From positions 1 through 6,357 of the forward strand of contig SBBU01000109.1 in the NCBI GenBank assembly GCA_005239585.1: a stretch of DNA of 6,357 nucleotides, read 5' to 3'. Position 1 is the stretch's first letter, and each line of letters opens with the position of its first letter. The stretch is from Planctomycetaceae bacterium. GTDB taxonomy: Bacteria; Planctomycetota; MHYJ01; SBBU01. Positions 1 through 6,260 of this stretch are shown piece by piece. The notes under the pieces are model-generated. The model searched no databases and was not told where the DNA came from. It worked only from the letters and a program-made list of their open reading frames with translations. The translations under genes were made by a program, and so were the position numbers.

Positions 1-204
1 GGATCACTGAAAAAACGGATGAAGGGCATAAAAGGCAAAGTCGCGGCAAAATCGGGCCATTTAAAGGGTGTCAACACCTTAAGCGGATACTTAGAGAACA
101 AACACGGAGATACTCTGGCCTTTTCTATTCTAATTAATGGCGGGAATGGAGATCCGTTCCAAGATGATCTTCTCGAGTACCTTTACACCCTCAAGATTGA
201 CTGA
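1..204 (+). CDS. dacB: D-alanyl-D-alanine carboxypeptidase/endopeptidase (PBP4, peptidase S13), C-terminal fragment
   Basis: The 5' part is missing. The reading frame is open from base 1 and ends at TGA 202-204, leaving about 67 residues. The ATG at 19 is internal and not the start. The fragment carries the third active-site box of serine penicillin-binding proteins as Lys-Ser-Gly (bases 49-57), within AAKSGHLKGVNTLSGYL. This is followed by the S13-family tail pattern in which a Gly-Tyr-Leu strand leads to a G-D-T-L-A-F-S-I-L-I-N strand and a final helix near QDDLLEYL. Enzymes of this family work in the periplasm, removing the terminal D-Ala from peptidoglycan pentapeptides and/or cutting D-Ala-meso-DAP cross-links. 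The SxxK and SxN boxes lie outside the window, so activity cannot be judged. The gene ends inside the 3' end of the opposing YvcK-like gene (22-bp overlap). The family call is fairly secure; the symbol is by family resemblance. Confidence 0.82.
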   Translation, partial: GSLKKRMKGIKGKVAAKSGHLKGVNTLSGYLENKHGDTLAFSILINGGNGDPFQDDLLEYLYTLKID

Positions 205-1130
205 ATCAAATCAGCAGTTTTAATTGCATCATGTACGATTGAATGAGGCAAACTTGAATACTTTTTCCCTCTTTTGACACTACTTTTGGCTACAAGGGGC
301 TTTCTAATGATTGAATCATTATTCCCGAGATCATCCACTATTTGCATTGAACGAAACTTGGCGTATTCCTTAACAAGCGCTCCATCAGGTCTTTTATTGT
401 TAACAACAACCACATCTGGCCTTTTACCAAGAAATCCCGATATCAATTCGAGATGATCCTTCATCGTAAGATTCTCTGTCTGGCCTCGTTGAGTCATAAT
501 ATTCATCAGACACAATACCCTCGCCTTTGAGGACAAGATAGCTTTTCTAACGCCTTTGGCAGCAAGGACAGACCCTAGTCCGGTGAAAAGCGAACCCGGT
601 GGAAGTATTATCCAATCGGCATCCCTGATTGCTTCAATAGCAGGTTTTATCGCCTGCAAGAGAGGCTTGTGGAAAACCCTAACAATTCTAGCCCTATTCT
701 TCCTCCTCATAATTTGCCACTCACCCTCTATCACTTGACCATTTTCCAGCACTGCGCAGACTTGGGACGAAGAGTCAGAAACTGGAAGAACTCTCTGCTT
801 TATACCATACCACTCACAAAATCCCCTGATAGCCTTTGATAGTTTTCCTGTGGATACTGTAAGGGCTGAAATTATCAAATTACCAATCTGAGTCCCCTCC
901 AAAGGTCCATGGTCGATTCTCCTCAAAAGTGATGGGTCATCAACCAGTGCAGAGAGACAGTTTCTCGTATCACCAACCTGCGGTATTTTGAAAACCTTGC
1001 GAAGATATCCAGAGTGCCCGCCATTATCTGTCACGCCTACAATTGATGTGATCTTGACCGGAAGGTCTTTAATCCCCTTGAGTATCTGAGCCTGCCCAGT
1101 ACCTGCACCAATAAGCACTACTTTCTTCAT
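183..1130 (-). CDS. yvcK: YvcK/YbhK family (CofD-like) putative gluconeogenesis/cell-shape factor
   Basis: The complete protein has 315 residues, normal for the family (E. coli YbhK is about 300). Visible family motifs in order are a nucleotide-binding loop GAGTGQ (8-13), TDNGGHSG (34-41), GDTRN (53-57), IGNL (82-85), LPPGSLFT (176-183) and MNIMTQRGQTEN (209-220). The second motif is TDNGG as in YbhK, rather than the DDGGSSG of Bacillus YvcK, with His-Ser where Ser-Thr or Ser-Ser is common. Family members are cytoplasmic, bind UDP-sugars in characterised Gram-positive examples, and are needed for growth on gluconeogenic carbon and for normal cell wall synthesis. They are structural relatives of the F420-pathway enzyme CofD, but nothing here suggests F420 synthesis. 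The ATG at 1130 is chosen because the glycine loop follows at the usual distance. No Shine-Dalgarno sequence precedes it. The gene is divergent from uvrB across 29 bp and convergent with dacB. The exact biochemical function is unproven. Confidence 0.9.
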   Translation of the reverse strand: MKKVVLIGAGTGQAQILKGIKDLPVKITSIVGVTDNGGHSGYLRKVFKIPQVGDTRNCLSALVDDPSLLRRIDHGPLEGTQIGNLIISALTVSTGKLSKAIRGFCEWYGIKQRVLPVSDSSSQVCAVLENGQVIEGEWQIMRRKNRARIVRVFHKPLLQAIKPAIEAIRDADWIILPPGSLFTGLGSVLAAKGVRKAILSSKARVLCLMNIMTQRGQTENLTMKDHLELISGFLGKRPDVVVVNNKRPDGALVKEYAKFRSMQIVDDLGNNDSIIRKPLVAKSSVKRGKKYSSLPHSIVHDAIKTADLIQSILRV

Positions 1131-1142
1131 ACGACTGTTTTC

Positions 1143-1151
1143 TGATATAAT
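1143..1151 (+). promoter_or_regulatory. Candidate extended -10 promoter for uvrB
   Basis: TGATATAAT is a perfect extended -10 element (TG, one base, TATAAT). No good -35 lies 16-18 bp upstream, which extended -10 promoters can tolerate. The usual start site about 7 bp downstream falls at 1158-1160, on or next to the A of the uvrB ATG at 1160, so the mRNA would be leaderless or nearly so. The hexamer overlaps the minus-strand -10 of the YvcK-like gene. Confidence 0.65.
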
Positions 1152-1174
1152 ACATCCAAATGGGGCTCTTTCAA
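1147..1174 (-). promoter_or_regulatory. Candidate sigma-70-type promoter for the YvcK-like gene
   Basis: On the minus strand a -35 hexamer TTGAAA (1174 to 1169, 5/6 to consensus) is followed by a 16-bp spacer and a -10 hexamer TATTAT (1152 to 1147, 5/6). Transcription would begin near 1140, giving a leader of roughly 10 nt with no Shine-Dalgarno motif. The -35 element lies inside the first codons of uvrB. This call rests on motif matching only. Confidence 0.55.
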
Positions 1175-3184
1175 CTTGTCACAAACCTTGTACCAAAGGG
1201 TGACCAGCCGCAAGCGATTGAAAAACTCACGGCGAGGATCAGGGAAAATGAGCGTTTTTCGACGCTCCTCGGTGTCACAGGCAGCGGCAAGACATTCACC
1301 ATGGCCCACGTGATTCAAAACGTGTGCAAGCCTACACTCGTAATCTCACACAACAAGACACTTGCCGCACAGCTCTATGCCGAATTCAAGGCATTTTTTC
1401 CCAAGAATGCGGTCCATTACTTTGTAAGTTATTATGACTATTATCAGCCAGAGGCTTACATACCTCAAAAAGATATATACATAGAAAAAGACTCGTCTAT
1501 AAATGAAGATCTCGACAGGCTAAGGCTCGCCGCGACAAACGCCCTGCTCTCAAGGAAGGACGTAATAATCGTTGCCAGTGTCTCGTGCATTTATAATATA
1601 GGCTCTCCGGAGGATTATCTCTCGATTTCTACACGAATTAAATCGGGAATGAACATGTCGAGAGATCAGCTCATCAAGAAACTTGTCGACATGCAGTATG
1701 AACGTAACGACACTGATTTCACCCGTGGAAAATTCAGGGTAAGAGGCGAGCTTGTAGACCTCTTCCCTCCATATGGTCTCACACCAATGCGAATCGAATT
1801 CAACGAAGACTCGATACTTTCTATTCATGAAATGGATCCATTCAACTGGAACTCAATGAAGGAATACGATGAGACCCGCCTTTATCCTGCCAAATACTTC
1901 ATTACCCCTGAAGATCGGATTAAAACATCACTTGCTTCTATTGAAGAAGAACTCGGTCTGCGGCTAGAAGAACTCAAGTCACATGGAAAACTTGTAGAGG
2001 CTCAGCGGCTGGATGCGCGAACAAGATATGACATGGAAATGCTCTCTGAGGTTGGCTATTGCAAGGGAATCGAAAATTACTCCAGATACCTTTCAGGCAG
2101 AAAACACGGAGATCGACCACACTGCCTTATCGATTATTTCCCGAAAGATTTTCTCTGTATCGTTGATGAATCACACGCCACCTTGCCACAGCTCCGCGGG
2201 ATGTATAACGGAGATCGATCACGAAAGCAAACCCTTGTTGAATATGGGTTTAGGCTCCCCTCCTGCCTTGACAATCGGCCAATTACCTTTGATGAATGGT
2301 TGGGTGTCGTAACCCAAGTCATGTTCATATCTGCAACACCCGGTCCATTTGAGCTTGAAAAGACAAAACAGGCTGTTGAACAGATTATCCGCCCTACTGG
2401 TCTAGTCGACCCGCAAATAACAGTGCATCCCTCTTCAGGTCAAATGCAGGACATCCTAGCCAGAACAGCAGAAAGGGTGAAAAGAAACGAACGCGTACTT
2501 GTGACTACGCTAACAAAACGACTGGCAGAGGAGCTTGCAAGCTATCTTCAGGAGCAGCACGTAAGATGCCGCTATCTCCATTCAGAGATAGAGACCTTCG
2601 ACAGGGTGAAGATACTAAGGGAACTACGTGAGGGCAAATTCGATGTGCTTGTGGGGGTCAATCTTCTTAGGGAAGGCTTGGACCTTCCTGAGGTCTCTTT
2701 GGTCGCCATACTTGATGCAGACAAGGAGGGATTCTTACGCTCAGAAACGTCTATAATTCAAACGGTAGGGAGGACTGCCCGCAATGTAAACGGTGAGGTT
2801 GTCCTTTACGCCGATCAGATTACAAAATCGATGGAACGAGCTATTACAGAGACTAGTAGGAGGCGAAAACTGCAATTGGAATATAACAAGGCCAACAACA
2901 TAACCCCGGTCACAATTCAAAAGGAGATTAAAAAGGGAATTGAGGAGATTCTAGACGCAGATAAAATAGTATCCACAACAGCCAATCTATCTGATGATGA
3001 ATACAGACGAAACGAGGTAATAAATGAACTAGAGCGGCAGATGTACGAATATGCCGGCACGTTAGATTTTGAAAAGGCCGCTCAAATCCGCGACACGATC
3101 TCCAAGCTGGCAGGCGATGAGTATTTGAAAAACAAGGAAAATAAGATAAAGTTCAAGGTTATTGAGACGAAAACTTTTAATTGA
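1160..3184 (+). CDS. uvrB: UvrABC excinuclease subunit B (nucleotide excision repair)
   Basis: UvrB receives damaged DNA from UvrA, verifies the lesion by inserting a beta-hairpin between the strands, and recruits UvrC to make both incisions. The protein is full length at 674 residues (family about 660-680). Domains in order: the N-terminal motif leading to KGDQP (13-17); Walker A GVTGSGKT (38-45); the damage-sensing beta-hairpin region from YYDYYQPEAYIP (91-102) onward; the UvrB-specific RYLSGR region (309-314); Walker B DESH (336-339); SATP (391-394); helicase motifs V/VI from GVNLLREGLDLPE (499-511) to QTVGRTARN (534-542); and a C-terminal UVR domain that contacts UvrC (about 619-651). The usual GRAAR is GRTAR here, a mild change. 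The start is fixed: the frame has a TAA stop at 1148-1150 and the homologous N terminus begins directly at ATG 1160. There is no Shine-Dalgarno sequence. The exported-protein gene follows after 9 bp and is probably co-transcribed. Confidence 0.98.
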   Translation: MGLFQLVTNLVPKGDQPQAIEKLTARIRENERFSTLLGVTGSGKTFTMAHVIQNVCKPTLVISHNKTLAAQLYAEFKAFFPKNAVHYFVSYYDYYQPEAYIPQKDIYIEKDSSINEDLDRLRLAATNALLSRKDVIIVASVSCIYNIGSPEDYLSISTRIKSGMNMSRDQLIKKLVDMQYERNDTDFTRGKFRVRGELVDLFPPYGLTPMRIEFNEDSILSIHEMDPFNWNSMKEYDETRLYPAKYFITPEDRIKTSLASIEEELGLRLEELKSHGKLVEAQRLDARTRYDMEMLSEVGYCKGIENYSRYLSGRKHGDRPHCLIDYFPKDFLCIVDESHATLPQLRGMYNGDRSRKQTLVEYGFRLPSCLDNRPITFDEWLGVVTQVMFISATPGPFELEKTKQAVEQIIRPTGLVDPQITVHPSSGQMQDILARTAERVKRNERVLVTTLTKRLAEELASYLQEQHVRCRYLHSEIETFDRVKILRELREGKFDVLVGVNLLREGLDLPEVSLVAILDADKEGFLRSETSIIQTVGRTARNVNGEVVLYADQITKSMERAITETSRRRKLQLEYNKANNITPVTIQKEIKKGIEEILDADKIVSTTANLSDDEYRRNEVINELERQMYEYAGTLDFEKAAQIRDTISKLAGDEYLKNKENKIKFKVIETKTFN

Positions 3185-3189
3185 GGTGG
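3183..3189 (+). promoter_or_regulatory. Shine-Dalgarno site for the exported-protein gene
   Basis: GAGGTGG overlaps the last two bases of the uvrB stop codon and sits 4 nt before the ATG at 3194 (GAGG core 7 nt away). It fixes the start of the downstream gene and supports translation from a uvrB-linked transcript. It is the only strong ribosome binding site seen in the window. Confidence 0.75.
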
Positions 3190-3193
3190 AAAG

Positions 3194-4486
3194 ATGAAAT
3201 TTATCCCGCTTTTTCTCTTGGCATATGGGGTGGCGTTCGGCGGCGATCAGGGCTGGATAGCAAATGAGGGCGGAACAACAATTAAATTCTTCGACACAGC
3301 AACAAACAAGGAACTTACCACTGCTTCGCTAACTCTCTCTGGAGCGCCAACTTTTATGGCCACTAATGCTGAGAGAACAAGCTCTCCATCCAGAGTTTTC
3401 GCGCTCGTTCCAAGTCAGAACAAAATAGAAGTAGTTAAAACTTCTAACCTTACGAAGGAAGGTGAGGTTACAAGTGGTCCGTTGGGAACATTTCAGAACC
3501 CAGTAAGCCTTAGACAAATGAAAGTAGATAGCAATACAACTTTAAAGCTTGTCATGGTACAAAATAAAGACACTGGTTCAAACATAGGCGTAATATCAAT
3601 AATGGACCCTATTGTTTCTTCCCTAACTAACGCCGTTGAACACGAATTCAGAGACTATCGCGGAAAAAGCCCAGCACCCACTTACAAAGATGTTGCATAC
3701 AGCTATACCACAAACCAAAAGGCGAGATTATGGGTTTCAGATAGTGCAACAAGCACAGTTCTGACAATTAATCTTGGGGCATTAAATATGTCTCAGATTC
3801 AAAATCTAGGGCAGGTTCTAGTGGAGATTACGAAAGATGTTAACGGAAACGTCATAAGCGGTTTTGTTGAGAAAGTAAGTGTAACCAGCCCCGGTAAGAT
3901 GCTTGCATCTGAAAATAGATTATACGTAGCTACTGGAAACACGGTTACAGTCGTAGATGCAGATTACCTTATAGGAAAAGCGACCACTTCTGCTGTTGTT
4001 ACAACTGTCTCCATAGGCGCTAATGTATTAGACATGTTTATAGCAGGCGGCAAGTTATATGCACTTACTGACAACGCTGACGCTACAAAAAGAGTAAAGG
4101 TGGTTAAACTTTCAGATCTTACTACGAGCGATATTGGCGTTACCAGTGGAACCCAGTCTTCATTATCAGTTACCACAGATGATAAGTTTCTATATGTAAT
4201 CGGGTCAACAGATTCATATCAGATAGACTTGTCTAATAACACTTTAAAGGCAACATTTGCCCTGACCGGTTTATCTACACCAAATAATACTATAATTATA
4301 AAAGGAAGCGGATCATCCTCAACAACCTCTACAGGGTTAACACCTAACGCCGGAGGTGGGTCGATCTGCTCTACAGCACCGTTAAGAGGAGATAGCAACA
4401 GCTTTCCACCGATAATTCTCCTGGTGCTTTTTACGCTGATTTACCTCTTCGCACTAGTCAGAGGACAGCGACGCTCGGAGATATGA
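3194..4486 (+). CDS. Exported beta-propeller-like protein with a C-terminal Gly-rich/Cys/TM/Arg anchoring or sorting tail; function unknown
   Basis: I do not recognise a named family. The 430-residue protein starts with a short signal-peptide-like segment (about 1-17: one Lys, a hydrophobic core FIPLFLLAYGVAF, then small residues). The body is rich in Thr, Ser, Val and Asn and shows loosely repeated strand patterns typical of YVTN/NHL-like propellers, for example IKFFDTATNKEL (30-41), NRLYVATGNTVTVVDADYL (241-259), GKLYALTDNAD (286-296) and KFLYVIGSTDSYQIDLSNNTL (331-351). No catalytic motif or haem site is visible. A low-complexity linker (about 370-388, Gly/Ser/Thr) leads to GGGSICSTAP (387-396, Cys392), a transmembrane stretch (about 404-422) and a basic end, RGQRR (423-427). 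This order resembles the tripartite tails of GlyGly-, MYXO- and Synerg-CTERM type proteins. It likely resides in the periplasm or on the cell surface. It lies 9 bp after uvrB with its own SD site, and its end overlaps nuoF convergently by 46 bp. Confidence 0.85.
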   Translation: MKFIPLFLLAYGVAFGGDQGWIANEGGTTIKFFDTATNKELTTASLTLSGAPTFMATNAERTSSPSRVFALVPSQNKIEVVKTSNLTKEGEVTSGPLGTFQNPVSLRQMKVDSNTTLKLVMVQNKDTGSNIGVISIMDPIVSSLTNAVEHEFRDYRGKSPAPTYKDVAYSYTTNQKARLWVSDSATSTVLTINLGALNMSQIQNLGQVLVEITKDVNGNVISGFVEKVSVTSPGKMLASENRLYVATGNTVTVVDADYLIGKATTSAVVTTVSIGANVLDMFIAGGKLYALTDNADATKRVKVVKLSDLTTSDIGVTSGTQSSLSVTTDDKFLYVIGSTDSYQIDLSNNTLKATFALTGLSTPNNTIIIKGSGSSSTTSTGLTPNAGGGSICSTAPLRGDSNSFPPIILLVLFTLIYLFALVRGQRRSEI

Positions 4487-5721
4487 AGTTCAAACTCTGA
4501 GCGAAATTTATTTATAAAGTGCTTGGCAGGCACAGCTATTGAATCGGCCAACACACAGATCGTACGACCTATTATAGCGTCTGATACTTGCAGTATGATC
4601 TCAAGATCCTGACGTGACCCTTTACCCTGCTCTATTCTTTCTAGTATCTTGTCCAGCCAGCCTGTCCCTTCTCTGCACGGGGTACACTGCCCGCACGATT
4701 CATGATGATAAAACCTAGAGATGTTCCACAGAGCGTTGACCATGCATGTCTCCTCATGCATTACTATCACACTGGCAGTGCCTAGGATGAGCCCCTTAGA
4801 CTGCAACGTCTCAAAGTCCATCGTGATATCTATTTCATCTGCTGTTAAAACTCCAGATGAACTTCCCCCCGGGATTATCCCTTTGAGTTTCTTGTCATCC
4901 AGTATCCCACCTGCATAGTCATAAATCAGGCTTCTAAGTGTCGTAGTTGATGGAAGCTCATAAAGCCCCGGTTTTTTCACATGACCGCATATCGAATATA
5001 CGATAAGACCGGGGGTCTTTGGGGTCCCCCATTGTTTGAACCAATCGGCACCGTTGTTGATTATGTGAGGCAAATTAGAGACCGTTTGTACATTGTTCAC
5101 GATCGTTGGGCAGGCCATGAATCCTTCAATCGCGGGAAAAGGGGGTCGTATCCTTGGATAGCCCCGCTTTCCCTCAAGTGAATTAAGGAGCGCGGTCTCC
5201 TCACCGCATATGTAGGCCCCTGCCCCCCTGTGAACTGTCAATTCCAGATTGTATCCTGTGCCGAATATTGATTTTCCGAGGAACTCGTGTTTGTATGCTT
5301 CCTCCACCGCTTTTTGCAGTATTTCGTATCCCTCCTGCATCTCGCCTCTTATGTAGATGTAACACGTGTGGGCTCTTATCGCATATGCAGCAATTATTAT
5401 CCCTTCTATTACAGCGTGTGGATATCTCTCAACCAAAACCCTGTCCTTGCATGAACCGGGTTCAGATTCATCAGCATTTATAACCAAGTAACGCGGCTTG
5501 GTGGACTGGGCAGGAATAAAGCCCCATTTGTTTCCGGTAGGAAAACCTGCTCCACCACGACCTCTTAGCCCGGAATTCTTAACCAGATCAATGACTTCGG
5601 AAGGTTTCATAGATGTTACAACTTTTTTAGCAGCGTTATAACCGTTATGCGAGAGATAAAAGTCCATAGACATCGATTGCGGATAATCCAAGTGTTTTAG
5701 TAGTACTGGTTCTATTGTCAT
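4441..5721 (-). CDS. nuoF: NADH-quinone oxidoreductase subunit F (FMN, NADH and [4Fe-4S] subunit)
   Basis: NuoF holds the FMN that takes a hydride from NADH in the peripheral arm of complex I and passes electrons to cluster N3. The protein is complete at 426 residues, the usual NuoF size, without the N-terminal thioredoxin-like or C-terminal ferredoxin extensions of HydB/HoxF-type homologues. Motifs: GLRGRGGAGFPTGNKW (51-66), NADESEPGSCKDR (82-94), GAGAYICGEETALLNSLEG (166-184), PPFPA (193-197), PTIVNN (205-210), and the cluster ligands ESCGQCTPCREG (341-352; Cys343, 346, 349) with Cys389 in GRTIC. All four cluster cysteines are present. Minor departures: Ser for Thr before Cys91 and Gln212 where VNNVET normally has Glu. 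The start at 5721 fits the family N terminus. No SD precedes it, and it lies 6 bp after the nuoE stop, so translational coupling is likely. No nuoG follows; the gene runs into the exported-protein gene. Confidence 0.95.
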   Translation of the reverse strand: MTIEPVLLKHLDYPQSMSMDFYLSHNGYNAAKKVVTSMKPSEVIDLVKNSGLRGRGGAGFPTGNKWGFIPAQSTKPRYLVINADESEPGSCKDRVLVERYPHAVIEGIIIAAYAIRAHTCYIYIRGEMQEGYEILQKAVEEAYKHEFLGKSIFGTGYNLELTVHRGAGAYICGEETALLNSLEGKRGYPRIRPPFPAIEGFMACPTIVNNVQTVSNLPHIINNGADWFKQWGTPKTPGLIVYSICGHVKKPGLYELPSTTTLRSLIYDYAGGILDDKKLKGIIPGGSSSGVLTADEIDITMDFETLQSKGLILGTASVIVMHEETCMVNALWNISRFYHHESCGQCTPCREGTGWLDKILERIEQGKGSRQDLEIILQVSDAIIGRTICVLADSIAVPAKHFINKFRSEFELHISERRCPLTSAKR

Positions 5722-5727
5722 AGACTT

Positions 5728-6207
5728 TTATCTATTGTGTTCATCAATCAGTCTATCAACATCATTCAGAGTCACATTAAGGCTGTATTTCAAATTTAAT
5801 TGAAGGACTGGCGCCCTGTCACATGCCGCAAGACACTCTGCTTTTTTTAGCGTGAATTTTTTATCAGGCGTAGTTTCATTGTTCTTAACCCCCAGTTTAG
5901 CAGAAATGTGGTCGAACAATTTTTCTGATCCTCTCAAAGCGCACGGGAGAGTCGAGCAGACGTGGATTATGTTTCTCCCCTCCCATGGTCTTTTGAAGAG
6001 TGTATAGAATGAAAGGACGCCAAAAATATGACTAGGAGTTATGTCAAGAGTCTTTGAAACCCACATGACATCTTCATCAGATATGCTTCCCTTTGCCTCT
6101 TGCACAAGCCACAAAAGAGGGAGAAACGCCGCCTGCTTAGAGGGATACCTGCTTAGCAGCCAATCAATCTTTTCTTTGCCCACTCTTGTAGTGAGATCAT
6201 CTTCCAT
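5728..6207 (-). CDS. nuoE: NADH-quinone oxidoreductase subunit E ([2Fe-2S] thioredoxin-like subunit)
   Basis: NuoE pairs with NuoF in the NADH-dehydrogenase module and carries the [2Fe-2S] cluster N1a. The protein is complete at 159 residues (family about 155-170). An N-terminal helical domain includes PLLWLVQEAKGSIS (30-43) and the ITPSHIFGVLSFYTLF segment (56-71). The thioredoxin-like domain follows with cluster ligands Cys84 and Cys89 in HVCSTLPCALRGSE, then Cys125 and Cys129 in AECLAACDRAPV. TTPDKKFTL (112-120) replaces the usual T-x-DGKFTL. The ATG at 6207 is the most upstream possible start, because in-frame TAG and TAA lie five and four codons before it. There is no SD; the candidate promoter would place the transcript start only about 2-3 nt upstream. 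It is the first gene of a nuoE-nuoF unit. A HoxE-type subunit is an alternative, though the lengths of both proteins favour complex I. Confidence 0.94.
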   Translation of the reverse strand: MEDDLTTRVGKEKIDWLLSRYPSKQAAFLPLLWLVQEAKGSISDEDVMWVSKTLDITPSHIFGVLSFYTLFKRPWEGRNIIHVCSTLPCALRGSEKLFDHISAKLGVKNNETTPDKKFTLKKAECLAACDRAPVLQLNLKYSLNVTLNDVDRLIDEHNR

Positions 6208-6216
6208 GAGATTTAA

Positions 6217-6245
6217 AGATTACTAACTATCTTGAACTACGTCAA
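6217..6245 (-). promoter_or_regulatory. Candidate promoter for nuoE-nuoF
   Basis: On the minus strand TTGACG (6245 to 6240, 5/6 to the -35 consensus) is separated by exactly 17 bp from TAATCT (6222 to 6217), a weak -10 that keeps the conserved T1, A2 and T6. The expected start site near 6210 leaves only a few bases before the ATG. The -10 is weak, so confidence is limited. Confidence 0.4.
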
Positions 6246-6260
6246 CTTGAGGCCTTTATT

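Noticed and set aside
183..1130. Reading the CofD-like protein as the F420 biosynthesis enzyme 2-phospho-L-lactate transferase.
   Set aside because: The TDNGG, GDTRN and NIMTQ motifs are those of the YvcK/YbhK branch, and no F420 pathway gene is nearby.
1131..1159. Possible SOS (LexA) control of uvrB.
   Set aside because: Neither a CTG-N10-CAG nor a GAAC-N4-GTTC type operator is present in the gap or close to the start codon.
1127..1318. Minus-strand 63-residue open frame spanning the yvcK/uvrB gap.
   Set aside because: It lies mostly antisense within the highly conserved 5' end of uvrB, has no recognisable motifs and is explained by uvrB codon use.
2105..2226. Short near-repeat GGAGATCGA(C/T)CAC occurring twice about 100 bp apart.
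   Set aside because: Both copies encode conserved uvrB residues (HGDRP and NGDRS), so the similarity comes from the protein sequence and is not a repeat element.
2013..2312. Plus-strand 99-residue open frame inside uvrB.
   Set aside because: It is an out-of-frame shadow of the conserved DESH-containing part of uvrB, with no family motif and no ribosome site worth noting.
4375..4432. Terminator-like plus-strand structure: AGCACC (4375-4380) and AGGAGA (4387-4392) can pair with TCTCCT (4417-4422) and GGTGCT (4423-4428), followed by a run of T.
   Set aside because: It lies inside the exported-protein coding region, before the stop codon, has a 24-nt loop and a 6-nt bulge, and encodes the expected tail. 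Termination here would destroy the message, so chance is likelier, although a weak or conditional terminator cannot be excluded.
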